In this document: positions 1 through 4,897 of the stretch, piece after piece | Position numbering within the stretch: position 1 is the stretch's first letter | How the letters are laid out: each line of letters starts with the position of its first letter | NCBI GenBank assembly: GCA_003224195.1 | Contig: QHYP01000060.1 | Location: forward strand, 1-5,648 | Reading direction: 5' to 3' | From: Acidobacteriota bacterium | GTDB lineage: Bacteria; Acidobacteriota; Terriglobia; Acidiferrales; UBA7541 | DNA length: 5,648 bases | Program-made: the position numbers and the translations under genes | The notes under the pieces: model-generated | Database searches by the model: none | Told to the model about the DNA's origin: nothing | The model's input: the letters and a program-made list of their open reading frames with translations, nothing else

Positions 1-314
1 AGATCGGTGTTCGGGTCCGTCTTGACGTCGTAGTCCACGATCAATCGCATTACTCCATCGGCGGTCGAGTTCAGCGAATACATGTAGTTCATATTGTCGA
101 CCCCGCTCATTTGCTGTTCGATCGGGGTTGCGACGGATTGCTCGATGGTCTGCGCATCGGCGCCGACGTACGTGGCGACTACTTGAACCTCCGGCGGGAC
201 GATATTCGGAAACTGGGCCACGGGAAGACCAGTGATGGTAACCGCGCCGACGATCAACATAATGATGGAGATGACCATCGCCACGATGGGACGGTTGATA
301 AAAAACTTGGACAC
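1..314 (-). CDS. RND (HAE1/AcrB-type) efflux pump, N-terminal part, runs off left edge
   Basis: This is the inner-membrane proton-driven pump of a tripartite efflux system, which takes substrates from the periplasm or inner leaflet and passes them to an outer-membrane channel. Only the first 104 codons are present; the family is usually about 1,030-1,060 residues. Translation begins V/M-SKFFINRPIVAMVISI and matches the AcrB/MexB N-terminus: FF-x-x-RP at the start of TM1, a hydrophobic helix to about residue 30, then LPVAQFPNIVPPEV, Y-x-GADAQTIEQSVATPIEQQM, GVDNMNYMYS and, near the edge, DPNTD. The GTG start at 314-312 is chosen because MSKFFINRP is the family N-terminus. An AAAGG lies 10 nt upstream (325-329), inside the end of the adaptor gene. 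Only 3 nt separate it from the adaptor stop, so the two are almost certainly co-transcribed and translationally coupled. Substrate cannot be told. The family call is very secure. Confidence 0.95.
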   Translation of the reverse strand, partial: MSKFFINRPIVAMVISIIMLIVGAVTITGLPVAQFPNIVPPEVQVVATYVGADAQTIEQSVATPIEQQMSGVDNMNYMYSLNSTADGVMRLIVDYDVKTDPNTD

Positions 315-317
315 GGC

Positions 318-1499
318 TTAGCTGCCTTTCGTCGGTGTGGTCTGCTTAACTTTGACGATTGAGCCGTCTCGGACTTTTTGCAGGCCTTCGACAATCACGA
401 CTTCGTCTGCTTTAACGCCGGTTTCGAGGACCCACATTGCGCCGACACGTTCTCCGACTTTGACGGGCCGGATGCTGACCTTATTGTCGTTGCCTACCAC
501 GGCCACTTGATAGCTTCCCTGGAGCTCGGTCACCGACCTTTGAGGCACTAGAAGAGCGCCGCTTCGGATATCGCCGGCCGCCCGCACCCTGCCAAACTGG
601 CCGGGGCGGAGAATGTTTTTGGGATTGGGAAAGGCGCAAACCACGCGGATGCTGCCGGTGGTCACGTCAACTTGGCGATCGGTCAGCAGCAGAGTGCCTT
701 TGTGTGGATACACCGATCCGTCGGCCAGAATGAGGTCGACGGGCGGTGCGTCAGAAGGAACTTCCTGCTGGTTATGGGAATTAATTCTTTCTGCGAAATG
801 CATGTACTCCTGTTCGCTGATCGGAAAGTACGCCTTGATTGGATTTACCTGCGATACCGAGGTCAAGATAGCCGTTGGGTTCACAAGATTTCCGATTTGA
901 ACCTGAGCAATTCCGGCGATGCCATCCACCAGGGAAGTCACATGTGTGAATTCGAGATTGAGCTCCGCTTGTTCTACTTGCGCTTCAGCGGACTTTACTG
1001 CGGCCTTGGCGGCGAGGTTTGCTTGTATATCGTTATCCAATTGGCTCTGCGCGATGGCGCGCTCTTTCGCCAGAGGAGTATCGCGGTCCACGTCGAGTTG
1101 CGTCTTGCCCAGTTGGGCCTGGGCTTGCGCCAGCTGCGCCTTGGCTTGATCGAGCACCGCTTGAAAAGGACGCGGATCGATCTGGAAAAGCATCTGACCC
1201 TTGCGCACAAAAGAACCTTCTTTGTAACTCTGCTGGATGATGTATCCAGTCACTTGAGGTTGAATCTGCGCGTTGACATAGCCATCCAGCGTGGCGACCC
1301 ACTCACCGTAGATAGGGACGTCTTTCTGTACCACGCTGGCAACTTCGACCTCCGGGGGCGGAGGTGCGGGAGCCGCGCTTTGGCTCTGACAACCCACAAA
1401 CATGATTGCAGCGATCGGGAGCAGAGCCAGAATGGATAAATGGTTTTCGGCAAGTACGCGTGAGTTTTTGTTGCCACGCCTTCTTATGGTGAATTGCAT
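318..1499 (-). CDS. RND efflux periplasmic adaptor subunit (membrane fusion lipoprotein, AcrA/MexA type)
   Basis: This periplasmic adaptor bridges the RND pump encoded directly downstream and an outer-membrane channel; 393 residues is normal for the family. A positive N-terminus (IRRRGNKNSR), a hydrophobic stretch at about 21-36 and Cys37 in MFVGC suggest a lipoprotein signal, although the -3 residue is Phe rather than the usual Leu. A Pro-rich linker (44-49) follows. The first barrel/lipoyl half lies around 75-112 (VTGYI...EGSFVRKGQMLFQIDPRPF), an Ala/Gln-rich coiled-coil hairpin at 112-183, the second lipoyl half with VDGIAGIAQVQIGNLV at 191-206, then the beta-barrel and membrane-proximal domains, including LRPGQFGRV (297-305) and VPQRSV (318-323). 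The common Pro of TSPVDG is Leu190 here. The start is set at 1499 because GAGGAG (1508-1513) sits 8 nt upstream and the signal peptide begins there. The frame stays open to an ATG at 1643, but those 48 extra residues are basic, Cys-rich and unlike the family. Confidence 0.94.
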   Translation of the reverse strand: MQFTIRRRGNKNSRVLAENHLSILALLPIAAIMFVGCQSQSAAPAPPPPEVEVASVVQKDVPIYGEWVATLDGYVNAQIQPQVTGYIIQQSYKEGSFVRKGQMLFQIDPRPFQAVLDQAKAQLAQAQAQLGKTQLDVDRDTPLAKERAIAQSQLDNDIQANLAAKAAVKSAEAQVEQAELNLEFTHVTSLVDGIAGIAQVQIGNLVNPTAILTSVSQVNPIKAYFPISEQEYMHFAERINSHNQQEVPSDAPPVDLILADGSVYPHKGTLLLTDRQVDVTTGSIRVVCAFPNPKNILRPGQFGRVRAAGDIRSGALLVPQRSVTELQGSYQVAVVGNDNKVSIRPVKVGERVGAMWVLETGVKADEVVIVEGLQKVRDGSIVKVKQTTPTKGS

Positions 1500-1507
1500 A
1501 GCTCGTG

Positions 1508-1513
1508 CTCCTC
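1508..1513 (-). promoter_or_regulatory. Shine-Dalgarno that decides the adaptor start
   Basis: GAGGAG on the minus strand lies 8 nt before the ATG at 1499. It supports 1499 over the in-frame ATG at 1643, which would bury the lipoprotein signal 48 residues inside the protein. Confidence 0.7.
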
Positions 1514-1561
1514 GCGTGCGATCTTGGCGCTCGTCTTGGCCTTCGCGGCACAGTCCGAAGG

Positions 1562-1609
1562 ATGTGCACCTTTGATGCCTACTCGCACATTTTGTGTACA
1601 GGCATAATA
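1562..1609 (-). promoter_or_regulatory. Possible promoter and operator-like dyads upstream of efflux operon
   Basis: On the minus strand TATTAT (1604-1609) could serve as a -10 box, but no good -35 lies 16-18 nt upstream; the best is GCGACT, 3 of 6 matches. Directly over the implied start lie overlapping inverted repeats: ATGCCT 1575-1580 with AGGCAT 1600-1605, CACA 1586-1589 with TGTG 1593-1596, ATGTGC 1562-1567 with GCACAT 1585-1590, and the palindromes GTGCAC (1564-1569) and TGTACA (1595-1600). Efflux operons are often controlled by a repressor bound at such a place, but no regulator gene is in the window. The dyads are visible; the function is inferred. Confidence 0.25.
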
Positions 1610-1806
1610 CGCCCCTCAGCCATCCCGAGTCGCTGACTGACATTTGCGCAAGCCACAGTCATCGCTGCCTTTTATTTTCAGACAATGGATCTCTGTCGTG
1701 GCGCAGAGGTTTCGCGGGGCCCGTTTCAACCAATCTGTACACCCTCACTTCGTGAAGGTAGTCTGGTCCTCTTTCAGCTCCGCCATAGCCCTTCGCTAGG
1801 CATCAC

Positions 1807-2646
1807 TCACGCTGTCGCTTGCTTGCTGCTCTGCACAAACGCGAGTAACTCGGCGTTGATCTGGTCCTTGAGGGTGGAGCACATGCCGTGGGGCGCTCCC
1901 GGTATGACTTTGAGCGTGGCTCCTTTAACCAGCTTGGAGGAAACAAGAGCCGACGCACCGATGGGAACGATCTGGTCATCGTCGCCGTGCAGAATCAGCG
2001 TGGGCACGTCGAATTTTTTGAGGTCTTCGGTGAAGTCTGTCTCGGAAAACGCCTTGATGCAGTCGTAGGCGGCTTTGTGTCCGCACAACATGCCCTGCAA
2101 CCAGAACGAGTCGCGCAAACCCTGCGACACCTTGGAGCCTGGCCGGTTGGCGCCATAGAAGGGCACACTAAGCTCCTTGAAGAACTGCGAGCGGTCGTTG
2201 AGCACGCCGGCGCGGATCCCGTCGAACACCTCCATCGGCAAGCCACCAGGATTCGCAGGCGTTTTCAGCATTAGCGGCGGCACCGCGCCGATCAGGACGG
2301 CTTTCGCAACCCGCTTTGTGCCGTGACGCCCGATGTAGCGGGCGACTTCGCCGCCACCGGTCGAGTGGCCCACGTGGATCGCGTCCTTCAAGTCGAGCTT
2401 CTCTACGAGCTGCGCAAGATCGTCCGCGTAAGTGTTCATGTCATTGCCGTCCCACGGCTGGCTGGACCGGCCATGACCGCGGCGGTCATGGGCAATGCAG
2501 CGGTAGCCGCGCTCGGCAAGAAAGATCATCTGGTCTTCCCACGCGTCCGCGCTCAAAGGCCAGCCGTGGCTGAACACTATGGGTTGACCCTTCCCCCAGT
2601 CCTTGTAATAGATGGTCGTGCCGTCCTTGGTCGTAATTGTCGTCAT
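1807..2646 (-). CDS. Alpha/beta hydrolase, cofactor-free (non-heme) chloroperoxidase/perhydrolase family
   Basis: This is a cytosolic alpha/beta-hydrolase of 279 residues, full length for the Streptomyces-type non-heme haloperoxidases. Members form peracids from carboxylates and hydrogen peroxide, and many are also esterases, so the native substrate is uncertain. The family signature runs throughout: TTKDGTTIYYKDWG at 5-18, the oxyanion-side HGWPLSADAW at 27-36, the conserved HDRRGHGRSSQPW at 53-65, the nucleophile elbow GHSTGG with Ser95, the acid in HGDDDQIVP with Asp224 as best candidate, and the catalytic His253 in PGAPHG. The triad is intact and no signal peptide is present. AAGGAG (2655-2660) stands 8 nt before the ATG, which fixes the start. 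A 50-nt gap separates it from the Dps-like fragment gene upstream on the same strand, so they may share a transcript. General fold and subfamily are secure; haloperoxidase activity in vivo is not implied. Confidence 0.93.
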   Translation of the reverse strand: MTTITTKDGTTIYYKDWGKGQPIVFSHGWPLSADAWEDQMIFLAERGYRCIAHDRRGHGRSSQPWDGNDMNTYADDLAQLVEKLDLKDAIHVGHSTGGGEVARYIGRHGTKRVAKAVLIGAVPPLMLKTPANPGGLPMEVFDGIRAGVLNDRSQFFKELSVPFYGANRPGSKVSQGLRDSFWLQGMLCGHKAAYDCIKAFSETDFTEDLKKFDVPTLILHGDDDQIVPIGASALVSSKLVKGATLKVIPGAPHGMCSTLKDQINAELLAFVQSSKQATA

Positions 2647-2696
2647 GCTGCGCTCTCCTTGATTACTGCCTCATTCTTTGAAAAGAAATGGCCCGA

Positions 2697-2951
2697 TTAA
2701 AGATCGCGGACTGTTTCTGACAAAAACCACGTCCGCCGCTCTGTCTCGTCGATCCAGTTTTCGATCGAGCTGGCGGTGGCGACATCGTTGTGTTTTTCAC
2801 AGGCCACGTGTGTCAGGCGCAAGCAGCGTGTGAGTTCCCGATTGTCCGCGCGAAGTTCAGCCAACATCTGCTCGGGACTGATGGACTCTCGGTTGTCGTC
2901 CCTCAGACATTGATGTTTGGAGATGTCGCTGAAATTTCCATCATTTTCCAA
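2697..2951 (-). CDS. Half-length Dps/ferritin-like protein (C-terminal half only)
   Basis: The 84-residue product resembles only the C-terminal half of Dps-type ferritin-like proteins: SPEQMLAELRADN (25-37) and LTRCLRLTHVACEKHNDVAT (40-59) recall the fourth-helix region, and ENWIDETERRTWFL (64-77) is the typical ending. A normal Dps is about 150-180 residues; the N-terminal helices with the ferroxidase His/Asp/Glu ligands are missing, and I see no trace of them in the 171 nt upstream. It can hardly form the classic iron-oxidising site by itself. It may nevertheless be translated: AGGAG (2959-2963) stands 7 nt before a TTG at 2951, and TAA (2952-2954) directly precedes that codon, which excludes a longer in-frame product. 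The acidic first 20 residues do not match the family as I know it. It is either a decayed remnant with a fortuitous start or a genuine short relative. The alpha/beta hydrolase follows 50 nt downstream on the same strand. Confidence 0.7.
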   Translation of the reverse strand: MENDGNFSDISKHQCLRDDNRESISPEQMLAELRADNRELTRCLRLTHVACEKHNDVATASSIENWIDETERRTWFLSETVRDL

Positions 2952-3122
2952 TTACCAGCTCCTGTGTCGTGTATAAGTGCCGCCATTCCAGCGACTTAAA
3001 GTTTGCTAGAGGAATTTTGGGAAGCTTCTATACTGCCATTGTACGAGGCCCGCTTTTCGGAATACCCTAGCAAAACGGCGGAAAGGAAGCAACGAGGCAA
3101 GGAAGGATGGAGGTAACAAATC
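2952..3122. promoter_or_regulatory. Divergent intergenic region between Dps-like fragment and Vgb-like gene
   Basis: These 171 nt should carry promoters in both directions. On the plus strand TATACT (3029-3034) is a possible -10, but TTGCTA at 3003-3008 is 20 nt away, too far for a standard -35. On the minus strand TACAAT (3038-3043) is a possible -10, again without a clear -35. An 8-bp perfect inverted repeat, TTTGCTAG (3002-3009) with CTAGCAAA (3067-3074), brackets both candidates and is centred near 3038. A match this long could arise by chance in a region of this size. The plus-strand end is purine-rich and contains the Vgb-like gene's Shine-Dalgarno. Confidence 0.3.
2959..2963 (-). promoter_or_regulatory. 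Shine-Dalgarno supporting a TTG start
   Basis: AGGAG on the minus strand lies 7 nt before the TTG at 2951-2949. No in-frame ATG is near the start, and the codon just before the TTG is TAA, so this site is the main evidence that the half-length Dps-like frame is expressed. Confidence 0.55.
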
Positions 3123-4166
3123 ATGGTGCGAAAAACGATAGGGATGGCGATTGGAACCGTCGCGGCTGCCGGGCTGATGGTGGCCGCAGTGGGATGGGGG
3201 ACTGCGGCGAGAGGAGCGGCCGCGCGCGCAAACGATGTGCAGGAATTGAAAGTCACGATTCGGGAATGGGATGTGCCAACGAAAGGAGCGCATCCTCATG
3301 ATCCAGCCGTGGGGGCCGACGGAGCGCTGTGGTACACGGGCCAGCTCGCGAACAAGATTGGGCGGCTCGATCCGGCGACCGGCGAATTCAAGGAGTATCC
3401 ACTCAAGGTGGACAATTCCGGTCCGCACGGACTGGTGGCCGACCGCGAGGGTAATATCTGGTTCACGGGAAACTTTGCGGGGTACATTGGAAAACTCGAT
3501 CCGCGGACAGGAGTGGTGACGGAATACAAGATGCCCGATGAGAAGGCGGAAGATCCGCACACGGCGGTGTTCGATCGAGAGGGGACGCTGTGGTTCACGG
3601 TGCAGGTTGGAAATTTCGTCGGAAGGCTGAACCCGAAGACGGGAAAGATCGAGCTGAAGAAAGTGCAAACGGATAACGCGCGGCCGTACGGAATACAAAT
3701 CAACAGCCGGGGCGAGCCGTTTTTCTGTGAGTTTGGAACGAACAAGCTCGGAAAAATCGATCCGAAGACGATGGCGATTACCGAGTACGCGCTGCCCGAG
3801 GGAGTGCGGCCGCGGCGGCTGGCGATTGCGGCGGACGACAGCGTGTATTTCAGCGATTTCGAGCGCGGGCACCTGGGCAGGCTCGATCCGGCGAGCAGCG
3901 ATGTGAAAACGTGGGCTTCGCCGGGCGGGGCGGGGTCTGCGCCGTACGGGATCGTCATCACGCCGGACGGAATGGTGTGGTACAGCGAGTCGGGAGTGAA
4001 GCCGAACACGCTCATCCGGTTCGATCCGAAAACGCAGGCATTTGCTCGCGCAACGATTCCGTCGGGCGGCGGAACGGTGCGGAACATGGCGGCGACGAAG
4101 GACGGACGCGTGTACCTGGCGTGCAGCGGGGTGAACAAAGTGGGGATTGTAGAAGTGACCAGATAG
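3123..4166 (+). CDS. Exported seven-bladed Vgb-like (virginiamycin B lyase family) beta-propeller
   Basis: This 347-residue protein is a beta-propeller of the Vgb/SMP-30-like type. A signal peptide is clear: MVRK, a hydrophobic core at about 5-28, and a likely cut after ARA (34-36), so the mature protein is periplasmic or secreted. Seven repeats follow, each with an x-P-H/Y-G turn, a DG-x-x-W-F strand and an IG-x-L-D-P-x-TG end; the turns lie at 57-60 (HPHD), 100-103 (GPHG), 144-147 (DPHT), 187-190 (RPYG), 229-232 (RPRR), 273-276 (APYG) and 318-321 (TVRN). Streptogramin lyases, as I recall them, need a His in the penultimate blade and a Glu-x-His in the last; here these positions read Tyr275 and T-V-R, so antibiotic cleavage is unlikely. 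GGAGGT (3109-3114) is 8 nt before the ATG, which fixes the start. It appears to be transcribed alone, divergent from the Dps-like fragment. The real ligand or reaction is unknown. Confidence 0.88.
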   Translation: MVRKTIGMAIGTVAAAGLMVAAVGWGTAARGAAARANDVQELKVTIREWDVPTKGAHPHDPAVGADGALWYTGQLANKIGRLDPATGEFKEYPLKVDNSGPHGLVADREGNIWFTGNFAGYIGKLDPRTGVVTEYKMPDEKAEDPHTAVFDREGTLWFTVQVGNFVGRLNPKTGKIELKKVQTDNARPYGIQINSRGEPFFCEFGTNKLGKIDPKTMAITEYALPEGVRPRRLAIAADDSVYFSDFERGHLGRLDPASSDVKTWASPGGAGSAPYGIVITPDGMVWYSESGVKPNTLIRFDPKTQAFARATIPSGGGTVRNMAATKDGRVYLACSGVNKVGIVEVTR

Positions 4167-4182
4167 CGGGCAGCGGTGCCCG
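4167..4182 (+). terminator. Hairpin directly after the Vgb-like stop codon
   Basis: CGGGCA (4167-4172) and TGCCCG (4177-4182) form a perfect 6-bp GC-rich stem around a GCGG loop, beginning at the base after the TAG. No T-run follows, so it would not be a classic intrinsic terminator; it may protect the 3' end or assist termination. The function is inferred from position only. Confidence 0.35.
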
Positions 4183-4239
4183 GCGGCGGAATTGGAGTAA
4201 AGCGAACATTGAAACGTGGCGATGTTGGAAGGTGCCTGC

Positions 4240-4350
4240 ATACCCCCCACACCCCCATTGCGATAGAAAGAGTGCGGAACGAATTGATTCCAAAAGGGTT
4301 GTGTTGCGCCCATTGCGCCAAAGAGTGTGCAAGAGTGTGAAAAGAAAGAA
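4240..4350 (+). repeat. Degenerate intergenic repeat, copy A
   Basis: The copy has three blocks in order: a C-run block opening with ATACCC (4240-4256), GAAAGAGTGCGGAA (4266-4279), and AAAGAGTGTGCAAGAGTGTG followed by AAAAGAAAGAA (4320-4350). The same blocks occur in the same order in copy B, 165-175 nt further on. The middle block is identical over 14 bases and the last block agrees at 26 of 31; spacers between blocks are not conserved. The last block itself contains a doubled AAGAGTGTG. Confidence 0.6.
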
Positions 4351-4409
4351 CTTGAATAAGTTGGAGGGGGATGAGTGCTGAGTGTCGAGTTCCACTTTGG
4401 GAAGAGTTG

Positions 4410-4525
4410 ATACCCACCCCCCCGTTTCTGGAAAGAGTGCGGAAGGGATTGAAAGCAAAGCGCTTGAAGGGAAAAATGTTGTATACGGAAAATGAAAGAG
4501 TGCGCAAGCGTATGAAAACAAAGGA
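4410..4525 (+). repeat. Degenerate intergenic repeat, copy B
   Basis: This is the second copy of the three-block element: a C-run block opening with ATACCC (4410-4423), GAAAGAGTGCGGAA (4431-4444), and AAAGAGTGCGCAAGCGTATG followed by AAAACAAAGGA (4495-4525). It lies in the same orientation as copy A. The C-run next to a G-poor spacer makes the minus strand GGGGGGGTGGG here. No coding potential is credible. Confidence 0.6.
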
Positions 4526-4607
4526 GGGATTTTTCGGGGAAGGAGCGGGGATCAACATAGAGAGCGCGTCCGCGACGCAGGGCAGGCGCGGGGGGCTGGT
4601 GGCGGGC

Positions 4608-4632
4608 AAACATGCCGGATGATAGCATGTTT
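4608..4632. terminator. 8-bp perfect hairpin, possible weak terminator
   Basis: AAACATGC (4608-4615) pairs with GCATGTTT (4625-4632) around a 9-nt loop, and TTTATAT runs from the 3' arm on the plus strand. It lies 440 nt beyond the Vgb-like stop, so it may be a distal terminator for that gene or simply a palindrome. The stem is only moderately GC-rich and the T-tract is broken. Confidence 0.25.
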
Positions 4633-4743
4633 ATATCAACTGGTTAAGTCATTTGCAGGGAATGGTTGGAATGGAGGATCGAACGGGCGCAGATGACAGT
4701 TGAATGGTTAAAGAGCAGAGAGCGGGAGAGGGAATCTCCGCAC

Positions 4744-4802
4744 GCCCGCCACGGCGAGCAGGCCCTTCGACTGCGCTCAGGACAAGCCCTCCTGCGGCGG
4801 GC
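4744..4802. repeat. Interrupted inverted repeat enclosing the interspersed repeat
   Basis: GCCCGCC (4744-4750) pairs with GGCGGGC (4796-4802) and GCAGG (4758-4762) with CCTGC (4791-4795), giving 12 base pairs with a 7-nt bulge on the left arm and a 28-nt loop. The loop consists almost entirely of the TTCGACTGCGCTCAGG-type repeat. It lies about 100 nt past the stop of the minus-strand receptor gene and could stabilise or end that transcript. There is no T-run on either strand. Confidence 0.4.
4763..4787. repeat. TTCGACTGCGCTCAGGAC-type interspersed short repeat
   Basis: The core TTCGACTGCGCTCAGGAC (4766-4783), flanked by CCC and AAGC, is close to a short sequence that I know as a multi-copy intergenic repeat in many environmental bacterial genomes, often in forms such as TTCGACT-x-CGCTCAG. 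Only one copy is in this window. The claim of repetitiveness rests on that recollection, not on this sequence alone. Confidence 0.45.
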
Positions 4803-4807
4803 AGGCA

Positions 4808-4888
4808 CGTGGGGCAGACCCAAATCATCTTCGCCGCTTACGTCCGGGCCACCTGCCTACGGAAATTCAATGCCCCATGCGCCCCACG
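4808..4888. repeat. Long-range inverted repeat near the receptor 3' end
   Basis: CGTGGGGC (4808-4815) is complementary to GCCCCACG (4881-4888), and TGGGGCA (4810-4816) also to TGCCCCA (4871-4877), so the left arm has two alternative partners. A further pair, GGCAGG (4800-4805) with CCTGCC (4852-4857), lies within the same stretch. In RNA from the minus strand this begins 10 nt after the receptor stop codon. Possible roles are 3'-end folding or a remnant of a mobile intergenic element. Confidence 0.3.
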
Positions 4889-4897
4889 CCTGCGAGT

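Larger units (their letters stand above)
1500..1806. other. Non-coding spacer between hydrolase 3' end and efflux operon
   Basis: These 307 nt separate two minus-strand genes. No reading frame here looks like a protein: the upstream extension of the adaptor frame and the plus-strand frame from 1685 have no family resemblance or Shine-Dalgarno support. The spacer should hold the 3' end of the hydrolase transcript and the promoter of the efflux operon. I found no stable hairpin followed by a T-run after the hydrolase stop. The part next to the adaptor gene carries the dyad cluster at 1562-1605 and a possible -10 box. Confidence 0.6.
4167..4897. other. Gene-free convergent region rich in repeats and hairpins
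   Basis: These 731 nt lie between the 3' ends of two converging genes. The plus strand from about 4200 to 4735 is strongly purine-biased (many AAAGAG and GGAA words), in contrast to the GC-rich, hairpin-rich stretch from about 4740 to 4890. Frames across it (plus 4371-4622; minus frames starting at 4628, 4609 and 4521) are low-complexity, lack family resemblance and in part merely read the antisense of the Vgb-like gene. The region holds the repeat pair, the 4608-4632 hairpin, and the inverted repeats and interspersed repeat listed separately. Confidence 0.65.

Noticed and set aside
672..1439. Plus-strand frame of 255 codons opposite the adaptor gene.
   Set aside because: The minus strand encodes an unmistakable AcrA-type adaptor with signal sequence and Shine-Dalgarno; the plus-strand product has no recognisable features.
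1500..1643. 48-residue N-terminal extension of the adaptor frame to an ATG at 1643.
   Set aside because: It would bury the lipoprotein signal inside the protein and is Cys- and Arg-rich. The ATG at 1499 has GAGGAG 8 nt upstream.
3123..4166. Calling the propeller a virginiamycin B lyase resistance gene.
   Set aside because: The positions equivalent to the catalytic His and Glu-x-His appear substituted, so only family membership is supported.
4240..4525. CRISPR array as an explanation of the repeated AAAGAGTG blocks.
   Set aside because: There are only two degenerate units of over 100 nt with multiple internal blocks, no regular 25-40 nt repeat/spacer alternation, and no cas gene.
4371..4622. 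Plus-strand frame of 83 codons in the gene-free region.
   Set aside because: It reads straight through repeat copy B; its Lys/Arg/Glu-rich product reflects the AAAGAG words. It has no family match.
3006..4628. Very long open frames on the minus strand (540 residues from 4628, and 437 residues from 4609 in another frame).
   Set aside because: They lie antisense to the well-supported Vgb-like gene and enter it from the low-complexity repeat region. The products are rich in Arg, Ser, Pro and His with no domain resemblance, as expected for the complement of a stop-poor, GC-rich coding strand.
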